DNA of 64,000 nt, from contig CM061065.1 in assembly GCA_030762895.1 (NCBI GenBank), forward strand, positions 65,208,200-65,272,199, in the 5' to 3' direction. The notes under the pieces were generated by a model. That model worked only from the letters and a program-made list of their open reading frames with translations, was not told the DNA's origin and did no database searches. This document shows, piece by piece, positions 29,384-39,461 of the stretch. Source of the DNA: Sophora flavescens. Its lineage: Eukaryota > Streptophyta > Magnoliopsida > Fabales > Fabaceae. A program made the translations under genes and the position numbers. How positions within the stretch are numbered: the first letter of the stretch is position 1; each line of letters starts with the position of its first letter.

Positions 29384-30812
29384 TGATGAGCCTCTGTTTG
29401 ACTGGTTTTATAACTAGTAAAGACCTTGGCTTTGTGCTAATTTTATATCATTTTCACCCAAATTAGACTTGATTGTCCTTAAGTAGTACTTTGAGTCTAT
29501 AAAGTATTTTTAGGTTAATTTAGTTGTTTTAGAGTTAAATAAATCACTTATGTTATTTTCTTATTTTCAGGTTAATAAATAGGAAATAATTCCGGTTCGC
29601 CCCGCGAAGGATATCTCGCGTCGCGAGTCACCCAGCCCTGAAAAGTCAGAGACGATCACGGCTTGCCCGTGTTGAAGATCACGGCTGTGGAAGTTTTGAA
29701 GTTGAAGCGTTCGCCTCGCGAGCATCCATTCGCCTCGCGAGCCCTTGAAGTCAGAACATAATTGCTGTCACTGGAACCTGAACTGGTCATGAAGATTGGA
29801 CCATAACTTGGGCTGTAGATGTCGGTTGGAACTGAAACCGGTGGCAAATGAAATATAAAACAAAGAGCTTTAACTCTCATGAAGACCATTATTCCAAACA
29901 GAGCCGTTTTGAAGGGCTTTAATCCATGTGAAGTCAGAGGCGTTTCAGCTGCCCTATGAGTTGAATGTGGACATAACTCCCTCATCTTAACTCATAATTA
30001 AGCAAATTAAGTGGCTTTGGAAAGCTAAGAGGCAGAGGTTGAAGTGAATTAAAGGATTATTCAGATATTGAGAGGTCTTGAGAGAATTTGTATAAATAGG
30101 AGTCATAGTTAGGCAGAGGAGGAGTCAGTAGGAGTAGTGGTAGTTTCAATAGTTTATTTTCCTTTTCTTTTCTTTTCTGCTTATGTCTGTAATGGAGAAT
30201 TAATCTCCTAGATTAATCTACTGTGATTGGTTTCTAATTATACTTGAGGTTTCTTGTATTTCCTGTTTTCATTTCCTTTTCTCTTTTCAATGCCATGCTT
30301 TATATTTGTTTGCTTAATTCAGGAGTATATTGTGTTGTGTTGGTTTATCTCGGTGATATCATGTTCCTATAATTAATCGCGTTTGCTTAATTCGCGTGTG
30401 TTCGTTTCGTGTTCGCTTAGTTCACGAAGGGCTTAACCCCGTTTGCTTAATTCGGGAATAGGGACATATATCTGTAGTAGTGGTTCCGCTTGTGAATTAT
30501 TGCTACAACCGGGAGGGGATTAGAATCTGCTTAGGGCTAGGAATTTGCATGAACCGATGATAGTTGGGAAACCAAAAACAGTAGGTTAATCGCTTAGCTT
30601 ATTTGGTAACTGCTCTGTTTTCTTGCTTTGTTTTCTGTTTTGCTTCTTAATTTAGTTTTCAATCCAAAACCCCCAATTCTGACTTTTTCTAACTTTTTCT
30701 GTTAATAATAACAACAACTAAAGAGTCCTTGAGAGACGATCCGAGTTGTCGCTCTATACTACATTATTTTGTAAACGCTCGTTCTTTTTGGCGCGTGGCG
30801 ACAGCGCGGTCA
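29384..30812 (+). repeat. 5' LTR of element B
   Basis: Related to the LTRs of A and I but clearly another subfamily (TGATGAGCCTCTGTTTGACT start). It has the CG-rich CGCCTCGCGAG cluster (29598-29740), a TATAAATA box at 30091-30098, GTTTGCTTAATTCG repeats (about 30378-30455) and the end GACAGCGCGGTCA. Confidence 0.93.
30091..30098 (+). promoter_or_regulatory. TATA box in B 5' LTR
   Basis: TATAAATA in the context TTTGTATAAATAGGAG; the copy in the 3' LTR is at 34199-34206. Confidence 0.7.
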
Positions 30813-30818
30813 AAAAAT

Positions 30819-30836
30819 TGGCGCCGTTGCCGGGGA
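30819..30836 (+). promoter_or_regulatory. Primer binding site of B (tRNA-Asp type)
   Basis: TGGCGCCGTTGCCGGGGA, seven bases downstream of the LTR end (30812). It is a full match to the tRNA-Asp type PBS of Athila elements. Confidence 0.88.
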
Positions 30837-30946
30837 CTCTGGTTTGTTGTTATTAGCATAAAATAATTTTTGAAAAAAAAAAAACTTTTTGCTTTGCTAA
30901 TTAGTTTTGTCTGCTTTGTCTGGTCTGTAAATTTTAATTTTGCCCC

Positions 30947-31297
30947 ATGGATAATTATATGCGAAATTATGTGCCTAATGTTTATTATGAGCAACCATGC
31001 ATGTATTATCCTAATTTTAGTGAGCCACCACCATACTATCCTAGCCAAGTGACCACCTCTGCACCTTCCGAACCTTCACAGAGCACCTTGGATGAGATTG
31101 CTTCAATGCTACAACAAATGGAAGAGAACAATCAACGGATGGCATACAATCTTGAGTTTCAACAGAGGATGGAGGCAATGGAGGCAAGTAATCTTGAAGC
31201 CCAACAGAGGGACCAAGCTGAATCTCAAAAGTTGTGGGCTCTAATTGATCAAGTTACATCCAACTCCTGCCGCAATGCTAACTACACAGCCCCTTGA
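30947..31297 (+). CDS. Element B ORF1, short coiled-coil-like protein
   Basis: ATG at 30947 gives 116 residues. The N-terminus is rich in Tyr, Asn and Pro (PNVYYEQP, EPPPYYPSQVT). It is followed by a helix with heptad-like spacing and many Met, Gln and Glu (LDEIASMLQQMEENNQRMAY). The stretch QVTTSAPSEPS plus the helix corresponds to the region of the A gag after its zinc knuckle (QVTISAPSGPS, LEDLVKQMAAQN). The capsid domain is absent, so it cannot form a capsid alone. It ends at TGA 31295-31297 and overlaps ORF2 by about 50 bases in another frame, which suggests a former single frame. Confidence 0.6.
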   Translation: MDNYMRNYVPNVYYEQPCMYYPNFSEPPPYYPSQVTTSAPSEPSQSTLDEIASMLQQMEENNQRMAYNLEFQQRMEAMEASNLEAQQRDQAESQKLWALIDQVTSNSCRNANYTAP

Positions 31298-32072
31298 GGA
31301 ACATAAGGATTCACAGATGGTTATTCCTGAAAATACTTTTGATGATAATTCTGATGATGATATTGATGTTGATGAGGAATTATGTGTTGAATCCCCTGAT
31401 TCTAATGATTGTTATTGTGATGGTACTGCTGCTTTGTGTATACACTGTTATGCAGGTTTATATTTGAAGGAAAAAAAAGAAAATGAGGATCAGGAGGATC
31501 AAGAGGACATCTGCTCCACCGTGCTGGAGGATAATGAAGAACCTGTGGAATCAGATGCATGTGTTGAGAGTGATGGGGTGGATGAACCGTGTGCAGAAAG
31601 TCCAGATAATCAGACCTTTACTAACTCAGTTTCTTTTACTACATGTACTAACTGTACTGACACTAACCCGTGTCTTTGTTTGTGGCCGTTTCTTGACTCT
31701 ATTTTGCAGGATGATAGTGAGAGTGATAGCGATTGTTCAGTCGAAGTTCCAAATACACTATCCATTGAGCAGCTACCTCCCACTGTGGAACAACCGGTGA
31801 TGGAGTTCAAGCCTCTGGAATTTGCACCATGGCCAGTCCAAGCGGTTGAGCCCCACTTCTATTGGGGAGACTTTATTGAGAAGGAGGTCATCTGTGACCC
31901 GAGAGATAGTGAGAAGTCCGCCGCACTGGGTGGAGTTATTATAATTGTCAAGTGCTCACCTCCGCATCAAAGCTGCAAGTTAGGGAGGCTTGGAATGAAT
32001 TTCAGTCCTTTGGCTACCACGTGGGACTTATGTTACAGGCAGTGGGATCCTGGTGGAACCGCCTCTGAATGA
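31245..32072 (+). CDS. Element B ORF2, acidic Cys-rich protein of unknown function
   Basis: 275 residues from the ATG at 31245; the real start may be further along, since the first 20 residues read through the ORF1 tail. Residues about 34-150 are very acidic and contain clustered cysteines (CYCDGTAALCIHCYAG and later CTNCTDTNPCLC). The last 100 residues are related to the C-terminal tail of the A polyprotein (TVEQPVMEFKPL, PHFYWGDFIEK, DPRDSEKSAALGG, WDPGGTAS). I recognise no known domain in the Cys-rich part; a metal-binding role is possible but unproven. No signal peptide is seen. It is open from end to end. Confidence 0.55.
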   Translation: MIKLHPTPAAMLTTQPLEEHKDSQMVIPENTFDDNSDDDIDVDEELCVESPDSNDCYCDGTAALCIHCYAGLYLKEKKENEDQEDQEDICSTVLEDNEEPVESDACVESDGVDEPCAESPDNQTFTNSVSFTTCTNCTDTNPCLCLWPFLDSILQDDSESDSDCSVEVPNTLSIEQLPPTVEQPVMEFKPLEFAPWPVQAVEPHFYWGDFIEKEVICDPRDSEKSAALGGVIIIVKCSPPHQSCKLGRLGMNFSPLATTWDLCYRQWDPGGTASE

Positions 32073-33491
32073 GATTTTCTTAACCCTTATCTCTTTTAAT
32101 TTTCTTTTTCTTGCTTTATTTCTATTTTTAATAAAACTCCTGAATAATTTGAGAAGCTCAGGAGTTGTGTTTGAGTCTTGTGTTGGCAAGTTTATTGGAT
32201 TTTATTAATTTTTGCATAGATTGATTGCATGATAGTGTTGACTGTTTTCCCCCTAGGACTTGAAAAATTTTGAAAAATGATCCCCATGTGATTGAAAACT
32301 GAACTTTGAGATTTTGTTAAGATGGCATGATTTATGATAAGTTTGGGGTGATAGGAAGCACACACTAGGGATAGAATCTCAGTTAAACAATTTGCATAAA
32401 TGTCCAGGTGAGGTTTTGAGCCTCCAACATGTTTTTTACTGTGAGAATCTCTTTTTAAGTTGCGCTTTCCTGAATTTGATTGAATCTCTTTTTGGTTTGC
32501 ATGATTATGTGTTTGCTTCAGATGATTTAGGCATTTTCTTTGTAAATAGCTACTTAGCCTAAAAATAACCAATTCCTAATGCATGTTCCCTAGTTAGCCC
32601 CATTGAGCCTATTAGCCTGTTAATTCTTGATAATCTAATGTTATAAGCCCAAAAATCTGGAAAACCATGTTAACCCGATCTTAGGATTAGGAGAGCATGT
32701 AATCTTAGAATGGGTGCAAGAAACTAAGTTTGGGGTGGCTGCAAGGTGTAACATGTTGTTTGGGATTGAGAAAAAATTTATGTAAAAAAAAAAAATCGTT
32801 GTGAAAAAAAAAAGAAAAGAAAAGAAAAGAAAAGAAAAACAGAAAAAAAAATAAAAGTGCAAAAATGCCAAAAAGAAATAAAAAGGTTGTAGTCACCCAG
32901 AAGCATAAAGAAAAAAATTAAGAAAGGAACTTGAGTGAATTTCAAAGTGTAAATAATGTTCATGCTCTCTTAGTTCCTAGGGTCTTCAGCCTAGTTCCTT
33001 TGTATATCCTACCCTTAGCCAAGCCCCATTACAACCCATAAAAGACCTGTTGATGTTGCTTGCATGTTTTCTGTGGGAATCATTTTGAGATGAAAATCAA
33101 ATTTATGGGAAGTGCTCTTAAAAGTGAAATTGAGTGCAATGTTGCTAGCCTGACACAAACTGAGCGATGAGTGAAACACAAATCTCCCTTGTGAGGAAGG
33201 CAGTTGTTTGATTTTGGTGATCTCCCTTTTGTATGTAACTTAGATCCCCTGCTTAGATTTCTGATTGTTTGAATGATTAATTTCTCAACTGTTTAGAATA
33301 AATGCATGTGGGGGTTGCTTTGTTTGTAAAGGGGGAATATTGAAGGAAAAATTGTTTTGTTAAATTGCTTGAAATCTGTGTAAAGTTGATTGAATCCTTA
33401 AGCTTGCCATGTTTTGCCAGGACTTGAGTCTTTTTAATTTTTTGAGTTTTAGTTTGCTTGGGGACAAGCAAAGTTTAAGTTTGGGGTATTT
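32073..33491 (+). other. Non-coding 3' internal region of element B
   Basis: Holds the AAGTTTGGGGTG box near 32338, a purine tract (32768-32890), and the terminal PPT block (GGGGACAAGCAAAG, TTTAAGTTTGGGGTATT, 33460-33491). No gene is seen. Confidence 0.75.
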
Positions 33492-34923
33492 TGATGAGCC
33501 TCTGTTTGACTGGTTTTATAACTAGTAAAGACCTTGGCTTTGTGCTAATTTTATATCATTTTCACCCAAATTAGACTTGATTGTCCTTAAGTAGTACTTT
33601 GAGTCTATAAAGTATTTTTAGGTTAATTTAGTTGTTTTAGAGTTAAATAAATCACTTATGTTATTTTCTTATTTTCAGGTTAATAAATAGGAAATAATTC
33701 CGGTTCGCCCCGCGAAGGATATCTCGCGTCGCGAGTCACCCAGCCCTGAAAAGTCAGAGACGATCACGGCTTGCCCGTGTTGAAGATCACGGCTATGGAA
33801 GTTTTGAAGTTGAAGCGTTCGCCTCGCGAGCATCCATTCGCCTCGCGAGCCCTTGAAGTCAGAACATAATTGCTGTCACTGGAACCTGAACTGGTCATGA
33901 AGATTGGACCATAACTTGGGCTGTAGATGTCGGTTGGAACTGAAACCGGTGGCAAATGAAAGATAAAACAAAGAGCTTTAACTCTCATGAAGACCATTAT
34001 TCCAAACAGAGCCGTTTTGAAGGGCTTTAATCCATGTGAAGTCAGAGGCGTTTCAGCTGCCCTATGAGTTGAATGTGGACATAACTCCCTCATCTTAACT
34101 CATAATTAAGCAAATTAAGTGGCTTTGGAAAGCTAAGAGGAAGAGGTTGAAGTGAATTAAAGGATTATTCAGATATTGAGAGGTCTTGAGAGAATTTGTA
34201 TAAATAGGAGTCATAGTTAGGCAGAGGAGGAGTCAGTAGGAGTAGTGGTAGTTTCAATAGTTTATTTTCCTTTTCTTTTCTTTTACGCTTATGTTCAGTA
34301 ATGGAGAATTAATCTCCTAGATTAATCTACTGTGATTGGTTTCTAATTATACTTGAGGTTTCTTGTATTTCCTGTTTTCATTTCCTTTTCTCTTTTCAAT
34401 GCCATGCTTTATATTTCTGTTTGCTTAATTCAGGAGTATATTGTGTTGTGTTGGTTTATCTCGGTGATATCATGTTCCTATAATTAATCGCGTTTGCTTA
34501 ATTCGCGTGTGTTCGTTTCGTGTTCGCTTAGTTCACGAAGGGCTTAACCCCGTTTGCTTAATTCGGGAATAGGGACATATATCTGTAGTAGTGGTTCCGC
34601 TTGTGAATTATTGCTACAACCGGGAGGGGATTAGAATCTGCTTAGGGCTAGGAATTTGCATGAACCGATGATAGTTGGGAAACCAAAAACAGTAGGTTAA
34701 TCGCTTAGCTTATTTGGTAACTGCTCTGTTTTCTTGCTTTGTTTTCTGTTTTGCTTCTTAATTTAGTTTTCAATCCAAAACCCCCAATTCTGACTTTTTC
34801 TAACTTTTTCTGTTAATAATAAAAACAACTAAAGAGTCCTTGAGAGACGATCCGAGTTGTCGCTCTATACTACATTATTTTGTAAACGCTCGTTCTTTTT
34901 GGCGCGTGGCGACAGCGCGGTCA
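33492..34923 (+). repeat. 3' LTR of element B
   Basis: Near-identical to the 5' LTR; visible differences include changes near the CTTATG block at about 34284-34297, an extra CT in TATTTCTGTTTGC, and single substitutions. Confidence 0.93.
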
Positions 34924-34928
34924 TTGAT

Positions 34929-35261
34929 AGCCTAGACAAAAATTGAGAGATTGAGTGAAATGTTAAATGCCCTTGTGAGGAAGGCAATTGTTTGAATTGG
35001 GTGATCTTCCTTTTGTGTGTAACTTGGATCCCTTGCTTAGATTAATGATTGCTTGAATTACGGAATTCTCAATTGTTTAGAGTAAATGCATGCGGGGATT
35101 GCTTTGTTTGAAAGGGGGGGGGGAAATTGAAGGAAAAATTATTCTGATGAATTGCTTGAAATTTGTGCAAAGTTGATTAAATCCTTTAAGCTTGCCAAGT
35201 CTTGAGTCTTTTTGAGTTTTAGTTTGCTTGGGGACAAGCAAAGTTTAAGTTTGGGGTATTT
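34929..35261 (+). other. Rest of non-coding 3' region and PPT of element A
   Basis: Matches 839-1183 of element I. It ends with GGGGACAAGCAAAG and TTTAAGTTTGGGGTATT directly before the 3' LTR. A short G run lies at about 35116. Confidence 0.85.
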
Positions 35262-36559
35262 TGATAAGTCTCTGGCTCATCTAGTTTTATGGCTAGTATG
35301 ATCATGGTTTTGTGCTAATTATATTTCGTTTTCACCCAAATTAGACTCGATTGTCCTAAAGTAACATTTTGAGTCGTTTAAGTAGTTTTAGGGTAATTTA
35401 GCCAGTTTTGAGTCAAATAAAGCACTTATGATTGTTTCATTGTTTTCAGGTTAACTTAGAGTCAAGGGAATGAAGAAACACGGGAAATTGCAATCCTGGA
35501 AGTATTTGCCCCGCGAGATGCTACTCACCTCGCGAACCTGAAGACCAGCCTGAACAGCAGAATGTCATCCTCTCTGTCTCGCCCCGCGAATCCTCGTCTC
35601 GCCTCGCGAACCTGAAGGCTAACTGTGCCAGAAAATGCAACCCTTTCTGTGTTGCCCCGCGAGATGCTACTCGCCCCGTGATCCGGAAGACCAGAAGCCA
35701 TCACGCCCAGGCCTTGATACTCATAACGGGCGTAATAATAAGACTCTTCCATTCCTCGCCTCGCGATCCATTCTTCGCCTCGCGAGAATTCCAAACATTG
35801 CAGATTCTTCATAAGATTCGCCTCGCGAGTGAGTGCTCGCCTCGCGAGAGGGCGTAGATCCTGAAAGTTATAAATTATTGTTCTGGGAAGATTAGGGGAC
35901 ACTTCTAATTACCCATTGTTTTTATAGATTTTCTAGTTGTATTACGTTTTTATGGAGAACTAATTCTCGTGGATTAGTCTACTGTAATCGGTTTCCACCA
36001 CACTTGAGGTTCTGTAATTCCCGTTTTGTTTGTTTTTCCCTTTTCAATACTATGCTATATATTTCTATTTGCTTAATTCAGGATTGTATAGAATTTGTGT
36101 TGATTTATTTCGGTGATGTTATCTTCCTATATTGAATCGCATTTGCTTAATTCGCGTGTGTACAATCGTGTTTGCTTAATTCATGAGAGCTTCACCCCGT
36201 TTGCTTAGAACATATATCTCGTAGTAACGATTTCGCTTGTTAATTGTTGCTACAACCGAAAGGGTATTACAATCTGCTTAGGGCTTGGAATTTATATGAA
36301 CCGATGATGGTTGGGAAACCGAGAACAATAGATTAATCGTCCTTAGTTTATTTGATACTCCCTTAAATTGCTTTGTTTTTATTGCTCTGTTTTTGCTCTA
36401 TTTTCCAATTGAATTTCAAACCACCCCCCCCAAAAAAAAAAACTGATTTTTGTGGTGAATAACAATTCAAGAGTCCTTGTGAGACGATACCCGAGTTGTC
36501 ACGCTCTACTACAATTTTGTAAACCGCTCACTTTTTGACCCGTGTGCGACAGCGCGTCA
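35262..36559 (+). repeat. 3' LTR of element A
   Basis: Begins TGATAAGTCTCTGGC and ends GCGCGTCA. It shows many differences from the 5' LTR, including a 10-15 bp deletion near 36208 in the GTTTGCTTA repeats and a shorter C run, so A is clearly older than B. Confidence 0.92.
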
Positions 36560-36756
36560 TTGATGACAAAGTTGGCAAGATAGTTGATGAGAAGGTTGAG
36601 AAGATGGCTGAGAAAATTAAGGAGGTTGTCCAACAACAAGTTCAAACTTCAATGGCTCCAACCTTAGAGGTTGTGAATAAAATGCTGGAATTCCTCATGG
36701 ATTTCAAGAAAAGCTAGACTCAGAACCCTCCACCTCCACCACCTCCTCCTGCCTAA
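36560..36756 (+). pseudogene. Extra ORF of element C, 3' end after element A
   Basis: After one copy of TTGAT the frame resumes with a strongly helical, heptad-like stretch (KIVDEKVEKMAEKIKEVV, QQQVQTSMAPTLEVVNKMLE) and ends in a polyproline tail, PPPPPPPA. An in-frame TAG near 36717 interrupts the end. It matches 50553-50760 of H, which has the uninterrupted join and confirms that A inserted inside this ORF. Confidence 0.8.
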
Positions 36757-37145
36757 CCTTTACCTTTTATCCTTTTTCTATTATACTAACAATGATGGTC
36801 CACTTATTTTTACCTTTTTGGCTGATGGCAAAAAATGGGGAGAAAGGAAAGGAAAGAGATTTGTTTTGAAAAGCTCATAGTTTTCTGCATATGCATATTC
36901 TTTTCTACTTGCTAATTACTCTGATACTTATGTTTGCTTATTTGCTTTGATAACTGCTGACTATGCTTATTTATTCCTTCATATATACTCTAAGTATGAT
37001 AAGATGTTGCACCTATCTATTAGCTCATATGCAGATATTTTTCATATGCTTTTTCTGCTTAATTATTTGAATGCTTTGTCTTAGGGGGAGCCCTGCAAGC
37101 TCTCTTAGACTTTGCTTTTCAAATTTAATTAGTTTTGTCATCATC
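36757..37145 (+). other. Non-coding region between extra ORF and PPT of C
   Basis: AT-rich, no reading frame. The H copy has the same region at 50145-50552. Confidence 0.6.
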
Positions 37146-37159
37146 AAAAAGGGGGAGAT
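37146..37159 (+). promoter_or_regulatory. Polypurine tract of element C
   Basis: AAAAAGGGGGAGAT immediately before the LTR start TGTTGG. Confidence 0.85.
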
Positions 37160-38783
37160 TGTTGGAACCAAAGTGGTTTTGGATTAAATAATCTCTAAGT
37201 TTTGATGCTAACAAATGGATTAAATTTGCTTGACAAAGTGTTAGCTAAGATCTAATATGTACTTTCAGTTATACAGGAATATTTAAATATAAGTAAAAGA
37301 AACATGAGATAAGTTTTCATTGAAAAATACGCGTCCACTCTTGTAGACGAGCTGCTCAAATACTTTGGTAAAGTTACTTATTTATTTAATTGAGTAGGTT
37401 GGTTTTCTTAAGTAGACGATGCTCTAAATGTTTACTAGATGAATACCAAAATAACTTGTTAGATACAGCAAGTCCAAAGACTTGATAATAAGCGTGTCCA
37501 TCTTGCCACGTAAGCAGACGAAAGTAATTAGTAGAAGTAATTGAACTGAAAAATAAAGTAATCTAGTATACGAGCTCAAACTGCCACGTCACTAGACGAA
37601 GATCTTTATAACTCTTTGAGGAATAGCAAGTCCAAAGACTTGATAGACAAGAGGATATGCCACGTCATCGAACGAGAAAAATAATCTGTTGAAACTGACT
37701 TAGTCTCACATATAACTCAGTAGACAGAGTTTTTTTTACGGTAGACGATCTCCATCTTATAATAAATAAATGCTATCCGAATCTCTTGAATTCATTTCAA
37801 GTGATTGATATTTATTTCAATAGAATATTTGTTCTTCACTTTTGTCCTATCTGCTTTAATATTTTACCTTGTTGTAAAAAAAACATAGTACCATCAAGAA
37901 ATGCAAAAAGCAGAATCGTACAATAAGATACCGCAAAACGATTTGTACGATGACAACTTTATGGTTGAAAAAACTGGATTGTTGACAAAGGAGGAACAAC
38001 AAGTTCTCAAGTTGCAAAACGCAGAGCAATAAGCCTCCTATTTCATGCTACCTCGATAAACAAAAGCACTATTTAGCTTACCACAATCAAGCTATCAGTC
38101 ACAACTGATATCATGCATTAAATGCTATCTCTAAACTGGATTATTCAAATTGACCGTTGAAGAAATACAAATCAAGAAGAAGGTCACTATAAATAGAAGA
38201 TCGGAGATACTGAAGAACAACTCTTGACTGCACAACCTTAGGAGCTCAGCTACAATCACTCATACTCATATTTCTTTGAAGAGCAAGAGTCAGTATTTCC
38301 TAGTTTGAATATTGTGAAAATATTCATCTGATCTTAAACTGTCATATCCTCACACATAGTGAGTTAAGAAGATCAAACATTAAATCTCTTTGTTAGAGTT
38401 GGAGCTTGAAGAGGCTTGGTGAGAAAGAAATACTTGTAGCCTGGAGAGGTGTTGAATACTTGACTGTAATCTATTTGTAAAATAGTGGAGAAAATCCTTC
38501 AAGTAGAAGGGACTGGACGTAGCTCTTGGTTGGAAGATAGTGAACCAGGATAAAACATCTTGTGTGATTCTTCTATCTCTTAACTCTTACAGCTTTATTT
38601 GTTTCTTACTAACCGAGGGGTTTTGATATTACTTTTATTAAAGTCTTTTAAAAAGGATCTATTTATTTATGCTTGCTTCTTCTTCTAATCTCCTTGTGTG
38701 CAAAATTTGTTTTAAAGGTTGTTTTTGAAAATTATTAACAAACACAATTCAACCCCCCTTCTTGTTGTTCTGTGTCAACTTCA
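37160..38783 (+). repeat. 3' LTR of element C
   Basis: 1624 bp, uninterrupted, TGTTGGAACC to CAACTTCA. It gives the empty site for the CACTA insertion in the 5' LTR. The TATA box is at 38188-38195. Confidence 0.92.
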
Positions 38784-38788
38784 GTATT

Positions 38789-39360
38789 ATCACACCAAAC
38801 ATGTATATTATGCTCAAACATTGAATAATCCTCAAGTTGATATTTTACCCAAAGCGATTGTGATCAACAACTTCATCAGAGATATGTACTCGGCTTCAGG
38901 TTTGAGAGAGCAATGGTGCTTTGCCTTTTGCTTGACCTGGAGATCATATTTGCTCCAATGAAGTGGCATCCTCCACTGGTACTTTCTATCAATTCTATCC
39001 AGCAAAATCAACATCACAAAATCCAACTAACCTGAAATCTTCATATTTCTTATATAATAGACCAAGGTTAGCGGTTCCAATTAAATATCTGAAAATTCTT
39101 TTAATAGCCTTATGATGAGATTCTTTAGGATCTGATTGAAATCTAGCAGTTTGACAAACACTAAATTGAATATCAGTGTCGCTAGCGATTAAGTATAGAA
39201 GAGATCCAATCATACCTGGGTAGACAGTTTGATCTACCTTTTTACCTTCCTCATTTTTGTTTAGAATAACTGATGGATGCATAAAAGTACTCACAGGCTT
39301 TGAATTTTCCATCTTATACTTCTTCAGTAGTTCCTTGGTATATTTTTGCTGATGGATATA
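38789..39360 (-). pseudogene. RT/RNase H remnant of element D (right of C)
   Basis: The minus strand encodes the end of Copia RT and the start of RNase H: KYTKELLKKYKMENSKPVST, VYPGMIGSLLYLIAS, FRYLIGTANLGLLYKKYEDF and GFCDVDFAG, then a decayed KRQSTIALS-type stretch. It continues into 8806 across element C. The upstream RT, including the YVDD box, is missing because the sequence breaks at about 39360 against element E in the opposite orientation. Confidence 0.82.
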
Positions 39361-39398
39361 GATTGAGATACCCCGTTGTGTTAACTTTGGTTATTTCA

Positions 39399-39412
39399 TT
39401 TGGTATCAGAGC
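39399..39412 (+). promoter_or_regulatory. Primer binding site of E
   Basis: TTTGGTATCAGAGC after the LTR end TTATTTCA; initiator tRNA-Met type. Confidence 0.8.
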
Positions 39413-39461
39413 TCGACCTCTGGGTTGAGCACTTAACAGTGTAGAGGAAAAGATCTTGGAA

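Larger units (their letters stand above)
29384..34923 (+). mobile_element. Element B: short non-autonomous Athila-like retrotransposon nested in A
   Basis: LTRs 29384-30812 (1429 bp) and 33492-34923 (1432 bp) begin TGATGAG and end GCGGTCA. They are almost identical, with only a handful of substitutions and small indels seen by eye. Target duplication TTGAT is at 29379-29383 and 34924-34928. The internal region is only 2.7 kb: PBS, two overlapping short ORFs, a non-coding 3' region with purine tract, and PPT. No gag capsid domain, protease, RT or integrase. It is the youngest insertion in this nest. Confidence 0.93.
24257..36559 (+). mobile_element. Element A: Athila-like non-autonomous Gypsy retrotransposon (split by B)
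   Basis: LTRs of 1316 bp (24257-25572) and 1298 bp (35262-36559) begin TGATAAG and end GCGCGTCA. Target duplication TTGAT is at 24252-24256 and 36560-36564. A tRNA-Asp-type PBS follows the 5' LTR. One long gag-protease frame is present, but no RT, RNase H or integrase. Without B the element is about 6.76 kb. B is inserted at 29384 in the non-coding 3' region. It must rely on an autonomous relative for reverse transcription and integration. Confidence 0.92.
8807..38783 (+). mobile_element. Element C: SIRE/Maximus-type Copia retrotransposon with nested insertions
   Basis: Both LTRs begin TGTTGGAAC and end CAACTTCA. The flanks are a perfect 5-bp duplication GTATT (8802-8806 and 38784-38788). 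Excluding insertions, the LTRs are about 1621 and 1624 bp. The order PBS, gag, protease, integrase, RT, RNase H, extra ORF, PPT identifies Copia with a SIRE-like extra ORF. It lies inside minus-strand element D. It is itself split by a CACTA element (8957-14708) in the 5' LTR and by element A (24257-36559) in the extra ORF. The coding region is broken by stops and frameshifts, so it is inactive. Confidence 0.92.

Noticed and set aside
29656..29985. 109-codon antisense frame in the B LTR, also at 33764-34093
   Set aside because: Both copies exist only because the LTRs are near-identical; no domain or start context supports a gene.
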